NCBI GenBank assembly: GCA_010405405.1
Contig: MU004235.1
Span: forward strand, 1,502,538-1,566,537
DNA from: Microthyrium microscopicum
Taxonomy: Eukaryota; Ascomycota; Dothideomycetes; Microthyriales; Microthyriaceae
Length of the DNA stretch: 64,000 nt
Direction of reading: 5' to 3'
This document shows, in pieces, positions 54,536 to 64,000 of the stretch. The number at the start of each line of letters is the position of its first letter. The first letter of the stretch is position 1. The translations under genes and the position numbers were made by a program. The notes below the pieces were generated by a model that was not told where the DNA came from, searched no databases, and saw only the letters and a program-made list of their open reading frames with translations.

Positions 54536-55053
54536 ATGCATGCATCAGTCTTATGTATGCCCCATCGGAAATACCTTTCTCCGTCCATCTATCTGGTAAA
54601 GATGAATTGGCACGTTTCTGTAAAGTATACATAACGTCTTATTTGCTGCGTCAAACTACCAGGTGCTTTACGTCCATCAGATACGTAAATCTCTCCACTT
54701 CATATCGAATACGCTGAGAATCAAAGCATATTTTACTTTAAAAGGTGCGATGGGAGACATCTTCGGTGATGGGAGCGCGCGCTAATTGTCCATCGCCTAT
54801 TTTCAGCCTCAAAGTAGGTTCAACCAATCAATGGTCTTCATCAAAATTCAACTTTTGAAACAAACCAGCTGCCTTGTTGCCTGTTTCCATCATCTCAACT
54901 TCCAACTGACAACTTGAGCTTGCAATTCACAACCAGCACTTTAACATAAAACTTGCAATCCACCGAGCGTGTATCCAACAGCAAAACCATCATCTGGCCT
55001 TTGGTACTCTCCAAATACGCATTTTCAAGCGTCCAGAAGAGACGATATCCAAT
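54536..55053. other. AOS1 promoter
   Basis: About 520 bp between the MITE and the AOS1 start. It contains GATGGGAGCGCGC at 54768-54780, a core also found at 26432, set in an imperfect palindrome GGTGATGG...CCATCGCC. The final 120 bp are rich in CAACTT/CAACTTGAG leader sequence. Confidence 0.5.
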
Positions 55054-56268
55054 ATGACAGACATTCAAGCTCCGCCAGCTCAGGCGCATTCAGCAGCCAA
55101 CGACTCTATGTCCGCCGATGAAATCGCTTTGTATGATCGTCAAATCCGTCTGTGGGGAGTCCAGGCCCAAGAGTATATTCGCAAGGCCAATGTTCTCCTG
55201 ATATCAATGAAGGCTCTAGCCAATGAAGTAGCCAAGAATCTAGTTCTAGCCGGCATCAACACCCTCACTATCATCGATCACGAACTAGTCACTGAAGAGG
55301 ACCTCGGGGCCGAATTCTTCGTCTCGATGGAAGATGTTGGAAAAAACGTAAGCCAATTGACCATCTATATCGACTATCACTGACAGCCATTTCAGCGAGC
55401 AATGGCAGCGGCTCCACGCATCTCAGAATTGAATCCACGTGTAAAGGTGTTTGCAGACAACGACTCCATCGCCGACAAACACGAATCCTACGTCAAGGAC
55501 TTCGATGTCATCATAGCCACGGATCTAAACTTCAAAACCATGACTGTCCTCAACGCTGCCTGTCGTCTAGCCAACAAACCCTTCTACGCTGCCGGCTCCC
55601 ACGGGTTCTATGGCTTCATCTTCGCGGACCTGATTTCCCACGATTTTATCCACGAAGAAACAGACTCACATAGCACCCGCATCGCCAATACCAAGGAGTC
55701 CGCAACCCGTACCGTCATCAACGTGGAAGTCACCAAAGAAGGCAAAAGCACCCGCCAAATCGTAACACGCCGCGAAATGTACTCGCCCATGATATTGGCC
55801 AACACTTCACCCCTCCCACCAACATTCCGGCGCAATCGGCTCGCAAAAGTTACACCTCTCCTCTCCTGTCTGCGCGCCCTCTGGGATTTCGAAGAACATT
55901 CTGAAGCCCACCACGTCCCCCAACCCAACAGCGCATCCGATATCGCTAAATTTACCTCCCTCGCGACTGAAAAGCATACTTTGCTGAACCTTCCCCGCGA
56001 GACGCTCAAGGCTGAGTTCCTTCGGAAGTTCTTGCAGAATGTGGGCTCCCAGATCGCACCAGTCACTGCCATGTTGGGTGGTTTACTAGGCCAGGACGTG
56101 ATTAACGTCATTGGAAAGCGCGAACAGCCGATCCAGAACTTCTGTCTGTTCAACGGAGACGATTACGATGTGCCTGTGTTTGCACTTCATCCAGTGAACT
56201 TTGAGAAAGAGGGTGAGAAGAGCACGAAATTAGAGACGGCGGTGGAGGGGATGGTTGTTGTTGATTAA
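55054..56268 (+). CDS. AOS1: SUMO-activating enzyme subunit Aos1
   Basis: Exons 55054-55347 and 55396-56268, 388 aa. ThiF/E1-like fold: IALYDRQIRLWGVQAQEYIR is the E1 N-terminal signature. A nucleotide-binding strand (NVLLISMKALANEVAKNLVL, then AGINTLTIID) follows, though the canonical GxGGxG glycines are not present, as is usual in the Aos1 half. The intron joins DVGKN to RAMAAAPRISELNPRV. The C-terminus has PVTAMLGGLLGQDVINVIG and NFCLFNGDDYDVPVFALHP, typical of Aos1 rather than Ula1. With Uba2 it adenylates SUMO in the nucleus. No catalytic Cys is expected in this subunit. Confidence 0.92.
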
Positions 56269-56585
56269 GCTGGGTCATTGGATGTGGGATGGATTAGTGT
56301 AGACTCATGGGCCTGAATATGATAATGTATGATAATTAGTACTGAAGAGGAATGTATATTCTCTTAAAAACTTGCAATTGAGCAAGATTTCCTTGTGTGA
56401 AACCGCATTCCTTGATGCCATCGGATAATCCCAAAACCCTCCATCTCCCATGACACTCGATGGCTACCATAAGATGCGTTTCAAATCAAATGCTATGGAC
56501 ACCATCGTCTGCGATGGCGATTTTAAGTATCTATTGAGCCAATAACAGTGAGTCTTTCCTGGGCGTGTTGACTTTGTTCGTGTTC
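56269..56585. other. convergent 3' ends
   Basis: About 320 bp between AOS1 (+) and the Cys-rich gene (-). Nothing else was recognised. Confidence 0.5.
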
Positions 56586-57320
56586 TTATGCTGACCTACT
56601 CGAGGATAACTGACGACCAGACCGCCTGTATTCAGCTTGCTCGCCCAAGTATCTGTTGTTCTCCTCCAGCAGCTCGATGATCTTGGCCTGCTGAGCAGCC
56701 TGTTTACCCACAGGGTCCACCCGATAACGCTGGGCGCCAATGTCCATGGCAGAGTTGCTCATAGAGCTTAACAGGTATGTTGGCGACGGTTCGTCTTGTC
56801 CAGAATGGATGTAGAAGAACTGTGTATCCTGATGGCCAAAGCTGGATTGGCATTATGTCAGCGTTTTTTAACAAGGTAAAGATAGATTAGAGGAGCTTAC
56901 GCGCTGATGAGGGCGTTCACTTGTGCGGCTAAGCTTTTGACTCGTGCGGCGGTCTCGTCGCTTGGCTGCTCGTGGTATGCGTTGATGGCTGAGGCAAGGC
57001 CTGGCCGATAGGTGAGACTGATTTCATGTGGTATCTTGGAGGTTTGGTCAGTTTTATAGTATAGGGGTTGTGGTGATGCATACTTCGAAGCAGTTCAAGG
57101 CATTGGCCCGGCAGAAAGAGCATCGCACGGGCTGGAGGCCTGGATGGGCGGAGTGTAACACGATACCTGGTCCTAATGCTTCGATCCCCTCCTTGTTGAA
57201 TTGGCAATCATTCTGGAGATTGCCGAAATTTGTGATATAGTGTGGTAAGCAGCGGACACATGGGTTGAGTGTACCTTTGGTCTGGGTGTGAGGTAAATCT
57301 GAGCGATTGCTTAGATTCAT
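56586..57320 (-). CDS. Cys-rich/coiled-coil protein, paralogue A
   Basis: Exons on the minus strand: 57084-57320, 56901-57034 and 56586-56841, 208 aa, start MNLSNRSDLPHTQTKG. The N-terminal domain has paired cysteines, NPCVRCLPHYITNF, NDCQF, VRCSFCRANALNCFE, suggesting a zinc-binding fold (C-x2-C, C, C-x2-C, C). The second exon gives a helix (LASAINAYHEQPSDETAARV), the third FGHQDTQFFYIHSGQDEPSPTY, then a coiled coil (AAQQAKIIELLEENNRYLGE). The gene at 61005-61749 has the same plan, the same exon-2 length (134 bp) and the same intron phases, so they are paralogues. The first intron acceptor is AAG. DNA binding is possible from the Cys pattern but not established. An in-frame ATG at 57407 is an alternative start. 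Confidence 0.82.
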
Positions 57321-57719
57321 GGTAGAACAGGCGAGTTGAAGGGACGGGATTGAGAATGGTGAAAGGGAGAAGACTTGATGGTAGACTCCTGTTGGGAATG
57401 GTAGCACTTTAATACAGTATTATCAAACATTAGGTAAGGTTATTGACAAAGAAGATGGAACGGACTAGATCACATATTTGCTGTAATCTTTCCAGATGGC
57501 AGCATTTGTCTTTGATTGCAATCAATACTAGCTGCTTTGTTCAATGGCAACTCTAGGCAAACATAATCTCCATAACACAGGATGGCTATCCCTCCTGTAT
57601 ACCACAGTAGGCACTAGCATGTCGATATGTCATGGGCCACCAAACTTCCGACTTTGACATTGTCGATAGTCTGTTAACATGTCGCGGAAGTACGCTCGAA
57701 AAATAATGTCGTATTCTAG
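57321..57719. other. spacer between minus-strand genes
   Basis: About 400 bp with the promoter of paralogue A and the 3' end of the FTA2-like gene. No gene was seen. Confidence 0.5.
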
Positions 57720-58702
57720 TCATGACCCACTATCACTACCACTTTGATTGGAATCGTCTCGGCGATGACTTCTCAACTTCCTCACATATAGATCGTTTGG
57801 TGTCGCCCGGACTTGTGTAAGAATTCCAGATGACTCGATCATCTCGTCAAAAGCATAGAGATCACTATTCTTTGTAATCCTTGATTGTCTTGGCCCCATC
57901 AGATCCACTCGCCAATGTGGCTCCGTCCACGCATTATCAAAGTCAACCAACAAGCCGTTCTTGTAATTTCGTTCTATGATATCTCTTTGAAACACAAGAG
58001 ACCCTCTCAGCTTCTTCAAGTCTTCTAGCATCGTCTTTGGCTCCTTGATAGATATCTCAGTGTTCTCGAATCTTTTTACCAATGCTCGGAAAGGCAGTCT
58101 TTTCTTCACGGGGTGTTTCTTGTTCTCAATTGATCTGTTCCAAAATGTGATTCCATACTTTTCGGCGAGGATTTCTTCGTATGGATCTGCTGCTACGGCC
58201 ATGTAGCCATAGCAAGGTACCGCAAGTTCCTTCGCCGTCGGTCTCTTCGTTTGACCTGTCCCCTTTGATTGACTACGTTTTGCGTGCTTTTCTTCAGCTT
58301 CTTTTATTCTTCCGTAAGCCCTGCACTCAGCGAAAAAAGGGTCAGAATGAAAAGTGAGTTTTTCACCAGACACGCGCTTTCTCCAAGTAACTCCTATGCT
58401 CTGTTGAGCGAATTCTAGATCGAAGAACTTGAACTATGATTTCGAGTCAGCTTTTATTCTAGAACAGTACCGCGATTCCTGTTAGAACTAACGATCTTGA
58501 GGGCATATATTTTTCTGTTGATGATCACTTTGAAAACATAAGCGCCATGGCGTTGAGGTGAGGTGGAGGTCTCATCCTCAAGGTGACTGAGGATATCCAA
58601 AAACTCAATCTTTCTATTCCGGTCTTTGAACGGTTGTAATCGGGGGCCTGTGCATGATATCGGAGGTAACGGTTCATTGCTTCTAAGATCATATTGAGCC
58701 AT
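57720..58702 (-). CDS. kinetochore Sim4-complex FTA2-like protein
   Basis: Exons on the minus strand 58493-58702 and 57720-58433, 307 aa. The 59 bp intron (GTTAGT..CATAG) joins KIYALKI to FKFFDLEFAQQS. The layout resembles the FTA2-like protein family of filamentous fungi, a degenerate kinase-like fold: KIEFLDILSHL, then a beta-hairpin with GAYVFKVIINRKIYALKIFK (a VAIK-like Lys). After FFAECRAYGRI comes a lobe with VPCYGYMAV and, near the end, NGLLVDFDNAWTEPHW, where VDFD could mimic a DFG-like loop. Many fungal paralogues are dispersed and probably not kinetochore proteins. The C-terminus is Ser-rich (DDSNQSGSDSGS). Kinase activity is doubtful because the HRD and DFG motifs are not canonical. 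Confidence 0.75.
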
Positions 58703-59395
58703 GGAGTAGATGTATGGACAATACTAAAGTGTCAATTCTGGTGGCATATACCTTGTTCGAGTATTGCTTTCCATTGAAGATACATCCTATTTTGAGCCCA
58801 TTGACCCGATAGCCGGAAGTTGTCTTCTTTGGGAGCACTGCAGCTTGTGTTACGATAAGATCGGTAGCTCAAAGCTCCATTGGGCTAAAAAAGAGAGAAC
58901 TGTATGCATTACCCGCATAAGTCACCCCTGAAAGCATCGGAATAATTTGAAGTCAGGTCCAACTTTTATTTCTACTGGGAAGCAAGCTTTGAGAAACTGT
59001 AGGTCGTAAATTGATATCTCAATCATACAATTCGCAAATTCGAACCTATTAGACAAATTTATGATATGCTATTTGATTTATCTGTTGATGAGTTATCTCA
59101 TGAAATAGTAAGAAACGTACCTGTTAGGTGATCCTTCGATGCAGGATCCAACCTGCTTCTCTCCAAATGGAGAACATGCCCCCGGCTCTGTTGCTGATGA
59201 CTCAAGCCAGTACTCGCTTATCTATCTGCTAAAGTCCTTACCTATTCGCGTCAGGCGATATACTGGTATTAGAAGGCATAACTTGAAGTCTATGATTAGT
59301 ACTGCGGCTGGCTATTAGATCTTTCATACCTGTGTAGCTACGAGATACATCTGAACTCTCAATTGCCTGTCGAATACAGCTGTTGGAGACCAGCT
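58703..59395. other. divergent promoter region
   Basis: About 690 bp between the FTA2-like gene (-) and the gene starting at 59396 (+). Only short frames are seen and nothing is recognised. Confidence 0.45.
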
Positions 59396-60737
59396 ATGTC
59401 CAGGCGATCGACTAGTAGTGGCACAACCCTCCTTGATTACCTTCGGCAAGCTAATCCTACAGTATGGTGTAAAGGAGATCAGAGCTCCAGTGGTGAGTAC
59501 CTAGCCACTCCGACTACTTAGTACTTTGTCCATGCAAGTTTCACTTCCAAAGAGTGTTAACATGACTTTAGCCGGCTCCACCAAACATGAGGATTATCCA
59601 ACTCCAAGTCGAGTAAAGCGATGGAAAGAGTTCAAGCTCACCAATATCAGGAAGATCTTTGACAACGCCATTGACTTGGCCTTGAAAGATACCCCTACGG
59701 AAGCTTTTAGAACTATCGATTCCGGACCTGTCGAACTGAATGACATCTTCAAAGAAGACTGCTTAAACAGTGTTATCATTCGATCTATCCAACCGATCAC
59801 TGTAGAAGCACTGTCTAAGACATCGCAAGCAATCGTTGAGAAGGATATATTTATGCATCGTGGCACCGCAGCAAAACTTCCAAGTAAATCTAGATTCCAG
59901 CCAGACTGGGCAGGGAAGACTTCCTTGCGTGGAGACATCAATGCTCTGCCAGGCGACACTAAAGTCAGCAAAAGTTGGACCAGCCTGATGTTCAAAACTC
60001 AGCTCAACAGCAAAGGAGAGATCAAATATGAGAAATCCCCCTATGTGTGGCCAGTACGCCAAGTCTTCCACTATTGCATCAAAACCCATTCCCGGTACGG
60101 CTTTATCATTACTGATGCAGAACTCGTGGTTTTACGGTTTGGTTTGGCAAGCCAACAGAATGGCCAAGCAAGCGTGGAGAAAATAAGAGAATACATTGAA
60201 GATGATGGTTATGCAGAGTGGCAGTCTATTCCATGGAAGCATGATAGCGATAATACTGGATCATTGAGCATCAATCTCGCCTTGTGGGTTCTACATCTCC
60301 TCGCTGTAAACAATGGTTTTCTCGAGAGCAATTACGGCAAGTTGAGTGAAGAAGTGAAACGACCAAATGCAGAGCTCATACAACAACATAAAGAAGTCAT
60401 GGCATGTTTGGAACCCTTGTCAGGAAAAGAGACTGACGTGGAAGATGAAGTCGAGAGTGGACAGCGAGCAGCATCGATCGCATCACGAGCAGAGTCTCAA
60501 CGAAGTGATGCCTTACCCAGTCCCGACGAACGAGCGGCTGACGATCCATACCGAGCCAGCTTTCAGAGCTCATCCAATTTCGACAGCAATGCTCGCACTC
60601 CCTTTGTCGGAAGCTTTGTTTCTGAGGGTAGCACAACTCGAAGCAGAAAGAGACGTCAGGAGGCAATGCAAGATGAAACCCCAAACGGTTCACAGAAGCG
60701 ACGCCTGAGAAAGGATAGTGGAAGTACTTCTATTTAA
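59396..60737 (+). CDS. fungal protein of unknown function, GDxK motif (possible PD-(D/E)XK-like fold)
   Basis: Exons 59396-59492 (MSRRSTSSGTTLLDYLRQAN) and 59539-60737, 431 aa. The phase-1 intron (GTGAGT..GCAAG) adds a short N-terminal exon that reads well into VSLPKSVNMTL. The central region has PDWAGKTSL, ALPGDTKVSKSW, then VWPVRQVFHYCIKTHSRYGF followed by IITDAELVVLRF. The acidic G-D-x-K and the downstream Gln/Tyr helix plus ITDxELV strands are the layout of PD-(D/E)XK-like domains in some fungal proteins. That is inference and nuclease activity is not shown. The C-terminus is disordered and basic (RSRKRRQEAM, QKRRLRKDSG), likely a nuclear signal. If the first exon is wrong, translation could begin at the in-frame ATG at 59532 (MQVSLPK). 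Confidence 0.75.
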
Positions 60738-61004
60738 CAGGAAACCAAGCGAGACGCTTGGGGGATACTCTCATTGTCTGTGACGTCTGCCAAAACACCT
60801 GTTAAGGAGAGAGGCTCTAACTCCACGCGCTTGATGTCTGCCGAGATATGTCATGTCAACATGTTTTCATATTCGATCGCGTCACCAGAAGAAGGAAAAA
60901 GCTTCGACAGTTCAGTCATGTCAATTCTAGCCATTGATTCTGATCCCAAAACCGATTTCGCAACGCTCGCTGAAAAGAGGAAGCTAATCTCTCTCTTAGT
61001 ATTA

Positions 61005-61749
61005 CTACCTGATTATCTGATAACGAAGCCTCTCGTTTTGGTTCATTCCCAGCTCACGTAACTCTCGAAGTAACCTAGTATTCTCCTCCAACAACGTAGC
61101 CAGCTTCACTTGATGTGCTTGATTTTCCGCCTCAAGCTTGCTTTGTTTGTCCAATGCGTAGTAATGATACTTGCTGCTGACTTCAAAGAATTCTTTCCTC
61201 ACAGGCTCGATGTAGGTGGGCGTGGCTGTATCTTTGCCAGAATGAAGATAGAAGTTCTTTCTTGCTTCGGCTTGGTAGCCAAACCTAGGGTCTGATTAGC
61301 AACATTGGGGATGCCCATACAAAAGAGCGGTATGATTACATATTCCACAGAGATTCCACCCGCAAGGCATGAGCTCTAACTACTGCAGCGTTGATGTCAT
61401 TTGGGTCTTTGTGATAGACCGAGATTGCTCCAGCCAGCTCCTCTCGAGCTTTGCAATCAACACCTGTTGAGACCTGATCCCTACTTTTAGTTGACACCAT
61501 ATAATATAAATCAATACTCACCTCGAAACAGTTTGTGCGAAACTTGCAGCACAGAGAACATCTGACAGTATGAGGCGTCGGATTTTTGGAACTTGTCACG
61601 ACACCTGGAGCAATCTCCACTACGTCCTTTTCAAATTGACATTCGTTGACAAGCTGACCAAAATTAAATGCGTAGTCTTGAAGACAGGAGACACAAGGAT
61701 TTAGAGTCCCCTTGCTCTGATTATGCTTGTCAGTGGATCGATTGTCCAT
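61005..61749 (-). CDS. Cys-rich/coiled-coil protein, paralogue B
   Basis: Exons on the minus strand: 61522-61749, 61340-61473 and 61005-61284, 213 aa, start MDNRSTDKHNQSKG. It is homologous along its length to the gene at 56586-57320: NPCVSCLQDYAFNFGQLVNE, CQFEKD, VRCSLCCKFRTNCFE, then SVYHKDPNDINAA, FGYQAEARKNFYLHSGKDTA continuing TPTY, and a C-terminal coiled coil (QVKLATLLEENTRLLRELRE). Exon 2 is 134 bp in both. Introns are 48 and 55 bp. The conserved Cys spacing suggests a metal-binding domain. Identity looks moderate, so the duplication is not recent. Function unknown. Confidence 0.82.
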
Positions 61750-62899
61750 GTTAAACTCAAGTAATTTCCGAACAAAATCGAAGTGATGGAATAAAATCAG
61801 AGTTGGGGGACGAAACGATGTTGTCGGGGAAGAACTTACCATTTATACTCAATAGAACCGTCACTAACTCCATTATGAGCGTTAGCAATCCCAAAGAATT
61901 TGAGTAAAGGTCTTGATTTCAGATTCTGATTTTCAATTGCGTACAAGTGGAAAATTCCTCTTTGAATAACAACAAAACGGCACAATGGTTTGAGTTATTG
62001 CTTCTGTAAGATGCAGTTGACGTATGGCTACGAGCTTTAATCTGATCACTGGCTTCCCATCGGCGGCGAAGGCGACCACGATGTCTTATGACAGAAGTAT
62101 ACCTACTTTTCCATCTTAATCATTATATTGAGCGAATACTTATTCACTCGATGAAAACAAAAAACCAATTAGGCGATCGTGGTACATGCATTCCATCCAT
62201 TTTTGTCGGTCATGACGAACCCAGGAGTTGCTCATGCTCCAAAGCCGCCAGGATGCGAATCGTTGAAGCGTAGTAGTTAGTAGTGTGTGCCAACACAAGG
62301 CGATATTTCAGTCAACTATACTTTGGCTCAAATCCAATTCAGTTTAGTGCTCATCCTCTGCTTGGCCGCCATCAACTTTACTCATGATTAAAATTTTGGC
62401 ATTTCAGTTTGCTCGTGCTCAACCCTGTCATTATTCCACGTTTGGGTCCTATTTATACTTAGTATAGAACTTTAGATTAATATTCCAAAGGATGCTGCCA
62501 CGGTTTGCTCATATCCGCATGTGACAAATCACTCCTCGTCCTTGTCAGTTGTCTTATTATGTCACTTTATGTGGTCTTTGCAATGTAAAAACTGGATCTA
62601 AAAATAGTCCAACGGCTTCGCACCGCACCGTCCCGACGCTTGGAAACGGGACGAGCTTGCAGGCTGTCCGCGAGTCAGGATGCCAATAAAAACGATCGTT
62701 CTTATTGGCTATCCCATCGTACCTTTTGCGCCACTGTCTCATCTCGAAAGGCACTGATTTCACGTTACATCTGCCAAGTGCTTGTCATCCTCCTTTCCCC
62801 CTCCTGAGCTTTTGAATGGAGCAAGCATGCGATATCACTTTGTAGACAGCTGAAGCAAAGCAAGCGCTTGAGCCATTTGGTGGAGCGACAGACATCAAG
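61750..62899. other. 1.15 kb intergenic, divergent promoters
   Basis: Lies between paralogue B (-) and the partial membrane protein gene (+). AT-rich with short frames only. No repeat or RNA gene was recognised. Confidence 0.5.
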
Positions 62900-64000
62900 A
62901 TGACTATTATTCCAAAGAGTCGATTTTACCTCAGCCTGATACTTTACATGTTTGTGTGGTGTCAACGGACCCTGGCACAAAGCGATTGCCCGTCAGAAGA
63001 CCTTCTCGTTTACTCTCCTTTCAAACCATGGTTTTCATTTTATCAAGGATCAAGCCAAAGATGCTGGTCAGCCGCCATATGTTTATTCCAAGCAGCCGAT
63101 GAAGCAAGGAAGCAGCAATTCTCAGCAACTGCACTGATCATGGGACTGCTCCCGTTGACCCTAAAGGATATCGCTTGGCCTGAACGTAGACTTGTTCCAG
63201 TATCCCACCGATTACCAGTGTTGGCCGAGATTTTGGTTCGGGCGCTTAGTCTTGAACCTGTTGAAGTACATGGCAAAAATGAAGCAGAGAAACGGACAAT
63301 GACCGAGAGCTGGTTGACAATACATTCACCCAGCCTGGCTGATTGGGTTTGGAATCTGGAACAGAAGAGAATATTGTTCTACGTGGCGGGATCAACCCTC
63401 TCTCTGCTCCTTACATATGCCGCACTGGTGCTGGTGGAAGTCTATTCGAAACGCTCATCGCTCGGCTGCATATATCCAGCCTTCATTTTGACTTGGTACA
63501 TCGTAGCTCTCTTACCAGCTACAATTCACACACTGCTATCAAAACTGCGACATTCGAAACAGAAAAGAAAAGCCAAAGGCATTTTGGAAGCCAACCTCAA
63601 CATAGTCACTGCAGACACACCAATGACACCACACCCAAACGATGTTGAAAGCGCTGGTGCAATAGTTTCTGTGATCAGCGAGCCAAGTTCATATCCTCGT
63701 AAGACCCATTCAACGCCTCTCGGGGCTCGCGATATCAAGAACCAAAACATCACACTGGCAGATCCAAGGACTTTGAGCCAAAACGGACAAAACAAGAGTC
63801 TCACTCGATCCCAGATAGCATCTGCCGTACAGGGAGCCGAAGAGTGGTGGATAGTCCAGCTCGTGTGGGCGATCTACTATATTGCTGGAACACTTGTTTT
63901 TACTTCCATCATGGCAGTCACGGTCATCGAACTGTTTGTTTGGGTCATGACTGGCTTTGCAGTAACTGGAGCAAGTAAACTGCTGGCGCTCTTGCTTTGT
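62900..64000 (+). CDS. multi-pass membrane protein, partial at right edge
   Basis: An open frame of 367 codons from ATG 62900 with no stop before the window ends. The N-terminus is signal-like (MTIIPKSRFYLSLILYMFVW, then CQRTLAQSDC). A conserved segment follows, FSFYQGSSQRCWSAAICLFQ and ALIMGLLPLTLKDIAWPERR, the hallmark of a large family of fungal membrane proteins of unknown function. Predicted helices lie at about residues 155-177 (LFYVAGSTLSLLLTYAALVL), 185-207 (YPAFILTWYIVALLPATIHT) and 316-367 (two more, up to the edge), with a polar loop of about 100 residues in between. The gene lacks its 3' end here. No transporter or enzyme motif is visible. Confidence 0.78.
   Translation, partial: MTIIPKSRFYLSLILYMFVWCQRTLAQSDCPSEDLLVYSPFKPWFSFYQGSSQRCWSAAICLFQAADEARKQQFSATALIMGLLPLTLKDIAWPERRLVPVSHRLPVLAEILVRALSLEPVEVHGKNEAEKRTMTESWLTIHSPSLADWVWNLEQKRILFYVAGSTLSLLLTYAALVLVEVYSKRSSLGCIYPAFILTWYIVALLPATIHTLLSKLRHSKQKRKAKGILEANLNIVTADTPMTPHPNDVESAGAIVSVISEPSSYPRKTHSTPLGARDIKNQNITLADPRTLSQNGQNKSLTRSQIASAVQGAEEWWIVQLVWAIYYIAGTLVFTSIMAVTVIELFVWVMTGFAVTGASKLLALLLC

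Overview
The window is a stretch of nuclear chromosome from a filamentous ascomycete (Pezizomycotina). Introns are short (about 45-130 bp, GT..AG), leaders are pyrimidine-rich, and many genes belong to families found only in such fungi. A leotiomycete is my guess from the mix of hypothetical families; the sequence alone does not prove it. I reconstructed 21 complete genes, one gene cut by the right edge, one gene locus broken by a single stop, one fossil gene fragment, two coding-like tails beyond stop codons and one non-autonomous DNA transposon. I saw no LTR element, retrovirus-like element, CRISPR array, rRNA or convincing tRNA.

Layout. 0-12 kb: an F-box-like acidic protein (+), a DJ-1/PfpI enzyme (-), a gene-poor 3 kb, an IFI6/IFI27-like small membrane protein (+) and a five-exon STAND-N/ankyrin protein (+). 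12-17 kb: housekeeping block with cyclin H (-), proteasome ATPase Rpt2 (-) and, head-to-head with it, the UBA-containing E2 Ubc1 (+). 19-43 kb: a family of coiled-coil proteins (19.1+, 25.6-, 27.6+, 30.8+, 42.8-). Several have an N-terminal membrane anchor and four carry a DSGxxS motif. Decayed tails, a fossil copy and shared promoter blocks lie around them. Interleaved are SARAF (+), a GPI-type secreted Cys-rich protein (+), a RanBP2 zinc-finger protein (-) and a SulP sulfate transporter with a STAS domain (+).

43-49 kb: a divergent GTP cyclohydrolase I (-) sits head-to-head with a very large gene (+) that encodes, in order, a SAM methyltransferase, an FAD-dependent oxidoreductase, a phosphomevalonate-kinase-like P-loop kinase and an adenine-phosphoribosyltransferase-like domain. 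One in-frame TGA interrupts the methyltransferase. This pair is the best candidate for an undescribed pathway, perhaps a pterin- or purine-derived metabolite. 49-56 kb: Pbn1 (+), an unknown protein with a possible galactose-binding-like fold (-), a 0.7 kb MITE and the SUMO E1 subunit Aos1 (+). 56-64 kb: two paralogous Cys-rich/coiled-coil genes (-) with the same intron plan flank a kinetochore-FTA2-like gene (-) and a GDxK-bearing unknown gene (+). A multi-pass membrane protein runs off the right edge.

Exon coordinates were derived by hand from splice signals and reading-frame continuity; no searches were run. Family names rest on recognised motifs.
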